This document shows, in pieces, positions 57,736 to 64,000 of a stretch of DNA of 64,000 nt. Position numbers and translations under genes: made by a program. The notes beneath the pieces were generated by a model. The model was not told the origin of the DNA and made no database searches. It worked only from the letters and a program-made list of their open reading frames with translations. Position 1 is the stretch's first letter, and the number at the start of each line of letters is the position of its first letter. Origin of the DNA: Actinoplanes missouriensis 431 (lineage in GTDB: Bacteria; Actinomycetota; Actinomycetes; Mycobacteriales; Micromonosporaceae); the NCBI RefSeq assembly GCF_000284295.1, contig NC_017093.1, positions 3,596,001-3,660,000 of the forward strand, given 5' to 3'.

Positions 57736-58083
57736 TCAACTTCGCAGCGGGTGTCCGTCCACCAGCACAACGACGGAGCCGCCGAGCTCATGTTGGACTT
57801 CATAGGCGAGGGCGAGTGTCTCCGCCTGCAGGTCGGCCATGTCCCGGCGCTCCTGAGCCGTATCGTCTTCGACTCCGGCCATCGACTGCTGAACCCAGTG
57901 CCCGTATATCCGTTCATGACGGGTCAGCAGGGCATCGAGCCGGCGGATCAGGTCCGGTGATAGCGCAAGCTCAGCGGGGGCCCGGTCGTCGACGCCGATG
58001 ACACCGGGCGAGCGATCCACCAGGAGCGAGCTGTACCCGAAGTCCCATTCGATCGAGACGACGGTCGGCATTTCGTACCCCAT
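57736..58083 (-). CDS. Hypothetical protein between two hairpin repeats
   Basis: 115 aa. The N-terminal half suggests strands (V-V-S-I-E-W-D-F-G-Y-S-S-L-L-V-D), the middle a long helix (I-R-R-L-D-A-L-L-T-R-H-E-R-I-Y-G-H-W-V), then a second helix rich in Glu and Ala and a short strand V-V-V-L-V-D-G. No family recognised. A start at 58071 (M-P-T-V-V) is also good. The gene lies exactly between the two copies of the 75-bp hairpin element. Confidence 0.6.
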   Translation of the reverse strand: MGYEMPTVVSIEWDFGYSSLLVDRSPGVIGVDDRAPAELALSPDLIRRLDALLTRHERIYGHWVQQSMAGVEDDTAQERRDMADLQAETLALAYEVQHELGGSVVVLVDGHPLRS

Positions 58084-58148
58084 GGCCGCAACCGTAGTGC
58101 TCGCATGAAGGCCAGGGACGCTTTATCCCACCAGTCCGTGGAGGTGCT

Positions 58149-58223
58149 CTCGATCGTCCAGCGTCACGAAATCGCCGTTGACACCCCATGATCACCGCGC
58201 TTTTGCGATGCCCGACGATCAAC
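58149..58223. repeat. Hairpin (MITE/REP-like) element, copy 2
   Basis: Same length and arm arrangement as 57582-57656 (arms 58149-58175 and 58197-58223). It shares GATCGTCCAGCGTCACGAAA and the CCCGACGATCAAC end, with changes in the loop and inner right arm. Confidence 0.85.
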
Positions 58224-58353
58224 GCTGCTGGTCGTGCGCCCGGGCCGGCGCGGCGGCGCGGGTTCGAAGTGGGTGAGGGCATTGACGGGAGGGGGCATCA
58301 TGGGGCCGGCGCTCATGGCGTACCGGAGGTTGCCCCGCTCGATCACCACTGGC

Positions 58354-58854
58354 ATGGGAGTTTTCGTGGAGTTTGACGCCGTCGCCGCATGGCGGGCCGC
58401 CGGTGAGGCCGGTGACGCCGCCGCCGCGGTCGCCGCTCTCGATCCTGACGTCACGCTGGTCTCGCCGATCACCGAACAGTTCACCTTCCGAGGCCACCGG
58501 CAAGTTCAGACGTTGCTCGACGTGGCACTGGGCGCGATCGATGACATCACCTATACCGACCAGGTCACCGAGGGGCGTACCGTGGCGCTCTTCTACGAGG
58601 CACGGATCGGCTCGACACGCCTCTATGAGGCCCAGCGGCTGCGCCTGGGCGACACCGGCCTGATCAGCAACATCACCCTCTATGTCCGGCCGCTGCCGGC
58701 GCTCACGCTGCTGATGACCCGTCTCGGACCCGAACTGGCCCGCCGGGACGGACGGCCCGGCCTGGCCCGGCTGATCCCGCTCGCCGGCGGCATGATGCAT
58801 TCGATGGCCACCACCGGCGAGCAGCGGATCATGCCGAGAGTGGCGCCCCGATAG
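58354..58854 (+). CDS. SnoaL/NTF2-like protein
   Basis: 166 aa. Residues 1-110 follow the NTF2-like fold: F-D-A-V-A-A-W-R-A-A-G-E-A-G-D-A-A-A-A-V-A-A-L-D-P-D-V-T-L-V-S-P-I, F-R-G-H-R-Q-V-Q-T-L-L, and V-A-L-F-Y-E-A-R-I. The C-terminus is a helical extension. Members act as small cyclases or isomerases or as ligand carriers. The ATG at 58354 is used because the fold starts there; an ATG at 58300 would add 18 residues. Confidence 0.75.
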   Translation: MGVFVEFDAVAAWRAAGEAGDAAAAVAALDPDVTLVSPITEQFTFRGHRQVQTLLDVALGAIDDITYTDQVTEGRTVALFYEARIGSTRLYEAQRLRLGDTGLISNITLYVRPLPALTLLMTRLGPELARRDGRPGLARLIPLAGGMMHSMATTGEQRIMPRVAPR

Positions 58855-58893
58855 AGCCGGAAATTGTCGGAGGGCGCCGCTACTGTCTGCCCC

Positions 58894-59313
58894 ATGTCGC
58901 GCCCTGGAGACGTGCCACCGGAGATCCTCGATCGCCTGCGACCGATCTGCGGTGGTCTGCCCGAGACACACGAGGAGCCCGCCTGGATCGGCGTCCGGTG
59001 GCGGATCAGGGCGCGGACGTTCGCTCATGTGTACATGCCGGACCTGGACCGTTACCCGGCCTACGCCCACCCGCAGGTCGCGGGTGAGCCGCCGACCGTG
59101 ATGACGTTCCGGGCGCCCGCGGGCGAGTTGCTCGGCCTGATCTCCGGCGGGTTCCCGTTCGTCCGGGCCGCGTGGGGCAGCAATGTCGTGGTGGCCTACC
59201 TGGGCGACCACACCGACTGGACCGAGGTCGCCGAGTTGGTGACCGACAGCTACTGCGAGATGGCCCCGAGATTCCTGAGCGCCCGGGTGGTCCTGCCGCC
59301 ACCGGGCAGGTGA
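58894..59313 (+). CDS. MmcQ/YjbR-like protein
   Basis: 139 aa. It matches the small MmcQ/YjbR fold: L-P-E-T-H-E-E-P-A-W-I-G-V-R-W-R-I-R-A-R-T-F-A-H (residues 20-43) and the C-terminal W-T-E-V-A-E-L-V-T-D-S-Y-C. Members are called DNA-binding-like but their role is not established. TACTGT lies 7 nt before the ATG, fitting a leaderless start. Confidence 0.8.
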   Translation: MSRPGDVPPEILDRLRPICGGLPETHEEPAWIGVRWRIRARTFAHVYMPDLDRYPAYAHPQVAGEPPTVMTFRAPAGELLGLISGGFPFVRAAWGSNVVVAYLGDHTDWTEVAELVTDSYCEMAPRFLSARVVLPPPGR

Positions 59314-59327
59314 CGGCGGCAATGGCA

Positions 59328-60218
59328 TCAGCTCAGCAGCGCCCTCGCCACCGCCCGCCCCGACAGCCACGCGGTCTGCACCCGCGGGCGGCCGAAAGCG
59401 TCCCCGCAGAGCCACACCCGGCCATCCACCGCGTACGGCCCGGCACCCTCCTCCGGCTGGGCATAAGTCCAGCGATGCACCCGCACCTCCGGCCGCGCCG
59501 ACAGGCCCAGCAGCTCACCGACCGCCTCGGCCAGGACCGGTCCCGCCTCCTCCGGCCGCTCCAGGAAGCGTTCCGCCAGGGCCGCCGTCGAGTGCGCGAC
59601 AAGCACCGGAGCACCGTCCCCGCGCCGGTCGCCGTCGTCGCACACGGTGGCCAGCACCGGGTGGTCGTTGACGAAGGCGCCGTGCCACGACCCCCACTCC
59701 CGGGACGGATAGGTGAGGACCGCGGCGATCACCGGCCGCCACTTCTGGGCCGTCGCGGCGGCGGCGACGGCCGGTGGCGGGGAGAGGCGGAGCGCCTGCG
59801 GGCCGGGCATGGCCAGCACGACCGCGTCCGCGTCCTCGGGCACCGCGTCGACCGGCGTCGACAACCGGACGTCGAGGCCCTCGGCGAGCGCGGTGGCGAG
59901 GGATCGCAGCCCGCCGGGCGCGGCCCACCGCATCGGGCCGGTCGTCGGGGAGCCACCGGGGTGGACGGTGAGGGTGTCGGTCCACGGCCGGATCAGCCCA
60001 CCCGACTGCCACGACGCCACCTGCGCGGTGAACTCCGGATCGTCGGCGACGAGGTAGGCGGCGCCGATGTCGGCGTACCGCCCGTCGTACCGTTTGCTGG
60101 CCAGCCGTCCGCCGACGACCCGGCCGCGTTCGACGATGCGTACCCGGGCTCCGCCGTCAGTCAGCGCCCGCGCGCAGGAAAGCCCGGCGATCCCGGCGCC
60201 GACCACGATCACGTCCAT
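59328..60218 (-). CDS. FAD-dependent amine-oxidase-like (renalase-type) oxidoreductase
   Basis: 296 aa. The N-terminal FAD site reads V-I-V-V-G-A-G-I-A-G-L-S-C-A-R-A-L and is followed by G-R-V-V-G-G-R-L-A-S-K-R-Y. The C-terminal end W-L-C-G-D-A-F-G-R-P-R-V-Q-T-A-W-L-S-G closes the FAD pocket. The size and pattern fit the small renalase-like group, which oxidises dihydro-NAD(P) isomers or related molecules. It overlaps the EamA gene by 62 nt at its 5' end, so they are co-transcribed. Confidence 0.86.
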   Translation of the reverse strand: MDVIVVGAGIAGLSCARALTDGGARVRIVERGRVVGGRLASKRYDGRYADIGAAYLVADDPEFTAQVASWQSGGLIRPWTDTLTVHPGGSPTTGPMRWAAPGGLRSLATALAEGLDVRLSTPVDAVPEDADAVVLAMPGPQALRLSPPPAVAAAATAQKWRPVIAAVLTYPSREWGSWHGAFVNDHPVLATVCDDGDRRGDGAPVLVAHSTAALAERFLERPEEAGPVLAEAVGELLGLSARPEVRVHRWTYAQPEEGAGPYAVDGRVWLCGDAFGRPRVQTAWLSGRAVARALLS

Positions 60219-61074
60219 GGTCAGACCCTACTGAAGCCCGCTGGCCGAGCAGGATGCCGGCCAGGACCAGGGCCAGGCCGCCGAGTTGCCGCACGGTCAG
60301 GGTCTCGCCGGCGACCAGGACGCCGAGCAGCGTGCCGGTCACCGGGTTGAGCAGTCCGATCAAACCGACTGTTCCGGCGCTGAGGTGTCGCAGACCGGCG
60401 AACCAGGCGGCGAAGGCGAGTGCTGTGGCGACGACGGAGACGTACCCGAAAGCGGTGAGCGCACGCCCGTCCAAAGCCGGCGGCGAGCCCTCGATCGTGA
60501 CAGCGGCGATCACGAGCATCAGGCCACCCGCGATGAGCTGCCACGACGTCAGCGAGAACACGTCGATGCCGCTGCTCCACTTCTTGGCGAGCACGTATCC
60601 GCAGGACGACATCAGCATGGCGGCGACCGACGCGAGCACCCCGCGCGGGTTCACCGCGATCGGCCCGGTGAACAGCATGAGGCAGACCCCCGCGATGCCG
60701 ATGACGGCGCCGGCCAGGTGCGGCGCCTGCGGCTTCTCAGCCAGCGCGGGCCAGGCCAACAGCATCAGTACGATCGGAGCGAGCGCCATGATCGTCGATG
60801 CGATGCTGGTCGGCAGGGTTTGTGCGGCCAGATAGACGAGGGCGAAGAAGGCGCCCATGTTGAGGGTGCCCAGGACCAGGGACCGCCACCACCAGGCGCC
60901 GGACGGCAGCCGCCGGCTGACCACCAGCAGCAGAAGCCCGGCGGGGAGGGCCCGGATCGCCGCGCCGTAGAGCGGATAGCCGGCCGGCAGGTACCGGTGT
61001 GTCACGAAGTAGGTGGTGCCCCACGCGATCGGCGCGAGGGCGGTGACCAGCACCCACCGTAATCTAGCTTCCAT
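60157..61074 (-). CDS. EamA-family (DMT) transporter
   Basis: 305 aa with ten membrane helices in two EamA repeats (P-I-A-W-G-T-T-Y-F-V-T, L-P-A-G-L-L-L-L, I-M-A-L-A-P-I-V-L-M-L-L-A; second repeat G-L-I-G-L-L-N-P-V-T-G-T-L-L-G-V-L-V-A-G-E). It exports metabolites or drugs. The tail (S-D-H-G-R-D-R-G-R-R-R) is highly charged because the 3' end runs through the start of the next gene. Three copies of a TAGCTTCCAT motif around its start codon point to MarR control. Confidence 0.9.
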   Translation of the reverse strand: MEARLRWVLVTALAPIAWGTTYFVTHRYLPAGYPLYGAAIRALPAGLLLLVVSRRLPSGAWWWRSLVLGTLNMGAFFALVYLAAQTLPTSIASTIMALAPIVLMLLAWPALAEKPQAPHLAGAVIGIAGVCLMLFTGPIAVNPRGVLASVAAMLMSSCGYVLAKKWSSGIDVFSLTSWQLIAGGLMLVIAAVTIEGSPPALDGRALTAFGYVSVVATALAFAAWFAGLRHLSAGTVGLIGLLNPVTGTLLGVLVAGETLTVRQLGGLALVLAGILLGQRASVGSDHGRDRGRRRDRRAFLRAGAD

Positions 61075-61119
61075 ACGACTTAGCTTCCATGGAAGCTAAT
61101 ATAGCTTCCATGGAAGGTA
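61065..61119. promoter_or_regulatory. Repeated 18-bp palindromic MarR operators
   Basis: TAGCTTCCATGGAAGCTA (61081-61098) is a perfect palindrome. A second with one change lies at 61102-61119, 21 bp (two helical turns) away. A half-site TAGCTTCCAT (61065-61074) contains the EamA start codon. They sit between the divergent EamA and MarR genes. Confidence 0.85.
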
Positions 61120-61131
61120 TATGCTGGCCCG

Positions 61132-61653
61132 GTGCCCGAACACTTCGACCACGTGGCCCGGATCCAGCGTGAATGGGCCCGGGAGAGGCCGGACCTCGAC
61201 GTCACGCCGCAGGGCGTGATCGGCCGGCTGCACCGTCTCAGCGCCCACCTCGCCGAGCAGCTCTGCGTCGTCTACCGGCGGTACGGGCTGGGCGAGGGGG
61301 AGTTCGACGTGCTGGCGGCGCTGCGCCGGGCCGGCGAGCCGTTCGAGCGGGCGCCCGGCGAGCTGGCGGCGTTCACCATGGTCACGACCGGGGCGATGAC
61401 CAAGCGGCTGGACCGGCTGGAGCGCGACGGCCTGGTGGCGCGGCGTCCGAGCACGGTTGACGGGCGCGGCCGGGTGGTCGCGCTGACGATCGCCGGGCGG
61501 GAGCTGATCGACCAGGCGTTCACCGAGCACATGCGCAACGAGCGGCGGCTGCTCGACGAGCTCGCGCCGGAGCAGGCCGCAGCGCTGGAGTCCCTGCTGA
61601 CGGCGTGGCTGGCCGCCTTCGAGACGCCCCTGCCCGAAGTCGCCGACGGGTGA
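61132..61653 (+). CDS. MarR-family transcriptional regulator
   Basis: 173 aa. Winged helix at residues 60-120 (F-D-V-L-A-A-L-R-R-A-G-E-P-F, T-T-G-A-M-T-K-R-L-D-R-L-E-R-D-G-L-V-A-R-R), flanked by dimer helices including C-V-V-Y-R-R-Y-G-L. It is divergent from the EamA exporter, with strong palindromes between. The GTG at 61132 follows TATGCT by 6 nt, and that hexamer abuts the second operator, so binding would repress its own transcription. Confidence 0.92.
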   Translation: MPEHFDHVARIQREWARERPDLDVTPQGVIGRLHRLSAHLAEQLCVVYRRYGLGEGEFDVLAALRRAGEPFERAPGELAAFTMVTTGAMTKRLDRLERDGLVARRPSTVDGRGRVVALTIAGRELIDQAFTEHMRNERRLLDELAPEQAAALESLLTAWLAAFETPLPEVADG

Positions 61654-61679
61654 GACGCCCGTCACCTCGTCCGGCCGTC

Positions 61680-61709
61680 GCTGTCCCCGCTCGCCGGAGC
61701 GGGGACAGC
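61680..61709. terminator. Strong hairpin between convergent genes
   Basis: GCTGTCCCCGCT, loop CGCCGG, AGCGGGGACAGC: a perfect 12-bp stem between the MarR gene and the small peptide gene. Confidence 0.85.
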
Positions 61710-61725
61710 CCTTCGGCCGGCGGTC

Positions 61726-61854
61726 CTAGGAGACGAGCAGGTTCCAGATCTGCTGGAGCAGAATGTGCACGCCGGCCGCCACGGCGCCGCGTGCGGCGGA
61801 CCGCGCCAGCCACCGCGGCCAGGACGGCTCGGTCGTCTCGTTGTCCTTGTCCAC
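61726..61854 (-). CDS. Small peptide gene divergent from the STAND regulator
   Basis: 42 aa, starting V-D-K-D-N-E-T-T-E-P-S-W-P-R-W and ending with an amphipathic or membrane-active helix (A-A-R-G-A-V-A-A-G-V-H-I-L-L-Q-Q-I-W-N-L-L-V-S). The GTG at 61854 has a GGGAGAG ribosome site. It ends just before a strong terminator and shares a 176-bp divergent control region with the STAND NTPase gene. The charged head, Trp residues and hydrophobic tail suggest a membrane-associated or signalling peptide; no family is recognised. Confidence 0.5.
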   Translation of the reverse strand: MDKDNETTEPSWPRWLARSAARGAVAAGVHILLQQIWNLLVS

Positions 61855-61956
61855 GATGGTCTCTCCCTGTGGTCCGTCGCTCGCGGGGTGCGAGCACGTG
61901 GGAGCCATCGAGCAAGATCGTCACCTGTTCCGGCGATGTGCCGACGCCGGGCGAGT

Positions 61957-61977
61957 GGTATCACTGCTGGTGATACC
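61957..61977. promoter_or_regulatory. 21-bp palindrome between the peptide and STAND genes
   Basis: GGTATCAC, spacer TGCTG, GTGATACC: perfect 8-bp arms centred about 70-110 bp from both start codons. It is a candidate shared operator. Confidence 0.65.
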
Positions 61978-62030
61978 GATACGAGCGGATTCCGGAGATG
62001 TTCCGAGTCGGAGTCGATCCGGAGGCGGAT

Positions 62031-64000
62031 GTGGCGGAGAGGCCCACGGGACCGACACCCACCGCGTTCTCCCGTGAGCTGACGTCGCTGTACGAGATGG
62101 CGGGCCGACCGACCTACAAGCAACTCGTCGACCACTGTGCCGCCAACAACGTCAAGGTGACGGACAGCTCGATCGAGGAGTGGATCTCCGGCAAGGTGGT
62201 CCCGCGGTCCGGCGCCGCCTTCGGGATCGTCGTTCAGTTCCTGCTGTTACGGGCGAAGGCGAAGAACCTGTCCTACGCGCCGCGCCCACCGCACGTCTGG
62301 GAGGCCTGGCGCCGGGAGGCGCAGCGGCAGCGCCGCGCCCGGCAGGGTCGCCGCACCCCCGCCCGGCCCGCGCGGACCGTCGCCGGACCTCCGGCGAATC
62401 CGCCCGTCATCGCTGGAGAGATCCCCGGCCAGCCGCCGGCCTTCGTCCACCGGACGGCCCTGTGGGAGAGCGGGCAGGAGGTTCTCGATCGGACCGGCAT
62501 GGTCGCGTACGTCGGGGCGAGAGGAACCGGCAAGACCCAGCTCGCCGCCGCCCACGCCCGGCACGCCGCGGGGGACGGCAGGTCGGTCGTGTGGATCACC
62601 GCGAGCTCCAGGGACGAGATCGTGGCCGGGTTCTGCCGGCTGGCGGGCCGGCTCGGCGTGGGCGCGGACGAGCGGGATGACGATGCGGTCGCGGAGCTCG
62701 CGCTATCCCGATTGCGACAACCCGGATGGTACGGGCTGATCGTCCTCGACAACGCGGATGACCCATTCGAGGTGTCCGGCTGGATACCCACCACCGGAGA
62801 CGTCACGGTCATCGTCACCACGACGAACCGGTCGTTCGCCGACATGACGGAGATCGTCACGGTGGACGGCCTGACCGATGACGAGGCGGCGTCGTACCTC
62901 GAGACCCGCACCCGGATCGGACTTCCCGGAGCCCACGCGATCGCCGCGGAGCTCGGCAACCTCGCGCTGGCTCTGGCACAGGCCGCGGCGGTGATCCCGC
63001 TGCGCGGTTACTCCGCCGACGACTACATCACGCAGTTGCGGTCGACCCGCCTGGAGAACCTGTTCGCGAAGACCGTCGGATATCCGCACACGCTCACCCA
63101 GGCGATCGTGCTGTCCTTGAACGCCGTCCGCGAGGTCGAGCGCGGCAGCGAGCTGATCGAGGCGCTCGCGTGGCTCGATCCCGCTGGTGTCAGCCGCCGG
63201 CTGATCACACGGTTGGAGAGCGATCTGCTACCGGGCTCCGCGCATGTCTCGCTGACCTCGGAGCTGGTCAAGAACTCGCTTCTGTTGTGGTCGGAGACGT
63301 ACGCGTACGGATCCGTGCATCGCGTGGTGTCCCGTGTCATCAGGGAAGACGCGATCCGCCGGGACGAGATCTACGGAAGCCTGTACTGGACCGTCGAAGC
63401 GCTCCGGGGCGCGACCCGCATCGAGTCCGCTCCGAGCGCGTGGCTCACCGAACTCATCGAACAATCCTCGTGGGTGTTCAAGCACGCGCTGGACGTCCAC
63501 GAATCCCTGACCGGCGACCAGGTCCACTGGTTGCTGGAGGTCGGGGATTCGATGACCCAGTTCTCCTGGACGATGGGTCTGCTGGCGCCCAATTTCCGCT
63601 GCTGCCAGGCACTCAGCGAGCTCGCCGCAGCGCGCCTGCCCAGCGATTCCCCACTGCGCCACCGGGCGCACAGCCGCTATGTGCTCGCGCTGCACGGCCG
63701 AGGCCGGATCGACGCGGCATTCGAACTCGGTGAGCGGCTCAGCGGCGAGATCGCGGCCGGCTCCACGCTCGCGCTGGAGCATCAGGCCCTCATGATCCGC
63801 GTGCACCTGTCCCGCGGTGATGCCACCGGCGCGGTCGCTGTGGGACGCCGGGCCCTGCAGGCGGCCGAAGCCGCGTCCCGCACCGATGACCTGCCCCTGA
63901 ATCAGATTCGGAACAATCTCGGACTCGCACTTCATGAGCTGGGGCTCTACGAAGAGGAACGGACTCTCTACACGCGCGCGCTGGAGGAGTCCCGCGCCAA
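62031..64000 (+). CDS. STAND-type NTPase regulator (HTH-like, NB-ARC, TPR), runs off the window
   Basis: At least 656 aa. Residues 10-70 look like an XRE/helical DNA-binding or adaptor region (Y-K-Q-L-V-D-H-C, S-S-I-E-E-W-I-S-G-K). The NB-ARC NTPase has the P-loop G-A-R-G-T-G-K-T-Q at about 160, Walker B G-L-I-V-L-D-N-A-D-D at about 238, and V-I-V-T-T-T-N. A winged-helix part and TPR-like helices follow (A-V-A-V-G-R-R-A-L-Q-A-A-E-A, N-N-L-G-L-A-L-H-E-L-G). Such proteins switch on by ATP-driven assembly after ligand binding. The GTG at 62031 has a GGAGG site 5 nt upstream; ATG 61998 is possible. Confidence 0.87.
   Translation, partial: MAERPTGPTPTAFSRELTSLYEMAGRPTYKQLVDHCAANNVKVTDSSIEEWISGKVVPRSGAAFGIVVQFLLLRAKAKNLSYAPRPPHVWEAWRREAQRQRRARQGRRTPARPARTVAGPPANPPVIAGEIPGQPPAFVHRTALWESGQEVLDRTGMVAYVGARGTGKTQLAAAHARHAAGDGRSVVWITASSRDEIVAGFCRLAGRLGVGADERDDDAVAELALSRLRQPGWYGLIVLDNADDPFEVSGWIPTTGDVTVIVTTTNRSFADMTEIVTVDGLTDDEAASYLETRTRIGLPGAHAIAAELGNLALALAQAAAVIPLRGYSADDYITQLRSTRLENLFAKTVGYPHTLTQAIVLSLNAVREVERGSELIEALAWLDPAGVSRRLITRLESDLLPGSAHVSLTSELVKNSLLLWSETYAYGSVHRVVSRVIREDAIRRDEIYGSLYWTVEALRGATRIESAPSAWLTELIEQSSWVFKHALDVHESLTGDQVHWLLEVGDSMTQFSWTMGLLAPNFRCCQALSELAAARLPSDSPLRHRAHSRYVLALHGRGRIDAAFELGERLSGEIAAGSTLALEHQALMIRVHLSRGDATGAVAVGRRALQAAEAASRTDDLPLNQIRNNLGLALHELGLYEEERTLYTRALEESRA

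Overview
The window is very GC-rich (third codon positions almost all G or C). It uses ATG, GTG and some TTG starts and has many 4-nt gene overlaps. Gene content (F420-dependent LLM oxidoreductase, FO-synthase-like protein, NarL-type two-component pairs, many TetR/MarR/LacI/GntR regulators, a chemotaxis receptor, a secreted polyester-hydrolase-type cutinase, a STAND regulator) points to a filamentous actinobacterium. I favour Micromonosporaceae and an Actinoplanes-like genus, from overall impression only. No rRNA, tRNA, CRISPR array or prophage was seen.

Layout. 1-8.1 kb: two-component pair, CPBP protease, nucleotidyltransferase, LLM oxidoreductase, an EgtA-like protein with altered catalytic residues, a secreted beta-propeller protein, a PHP phosphatase and a membrane protein. 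8.1-15.9 kb: chemotaxis receptor, monooxygenase-globin fusion, SHOCT protein, NTF2-like protein, an asparagine synthetase remnant beside an MFS exporter, a half-length methyltransferase and a RidA-like protein. 16-25.8 kb: Tat-exported amidase with an apparent frameshift and a small partner gene, GntR and LacI regulators, DUF72 protein, polyester hydrolase, RtcB paralog, and a TetR/MBL pair. 25.8-27.2 kb is a mobile scar: an IS630-family element inserted exactly in the stop codon of a VOC gene, a Rossmann-fold remnant, and an array of TTGAC boxes. 27.2-33.1 kb: hydrolase, transglutaminase-like protein, duplicated Lrp regulator with a divergent MFS pump, TetR and acetyltransferase.

33.2-39.6 kb holds the clearest pathway, a five-gene operon rhaEW-rhaB-lutA-lutB-lutC. 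It should phosphorylate L-rhamnulose, split it to DHAP and L-lactaldehyde, oxidise the aldehyde to L-lactate, and oxidise lactate to pyruvate. Its promoter carries a perfect LacI-type operator, and a near-identical site lies before the LacI gene at 19.4 kb. 39.6-48.6 kb: SUKH protein, PP2C phosphatase, a CofH-like protein lacking the radical-SAM cysteines next to a flavin monooxygenase, HAD hydrolase, a beta-lactamase-fold protein with altered active-site motifs, and an O-methyltransferase. 48.6-56.2 kb: MarR/VOC pair with twin operators, PIN protein, two-component pair next to an ABC exporter, and TetR-MMPL exporter. 56.2-64 kb: small genes between hairpin repeats, EamA/MarR pair with repeated 18-bp palindromes, and a 42-aa peptide gene divergent from a large STAND NTPase gene that runs off the window.

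Two patterns recur. Many start codons lie 6-7 nt downstream of a TAnnnT hexamer, which suggests leaderless transcripts. Short tandem repeats (15-53 bp) are common and several begin on or right after a stop codon. Two dispersed repeat families were also recognised: three copies of a roughly 120-140 bp element and two copies of a 75-bp hairpin element.
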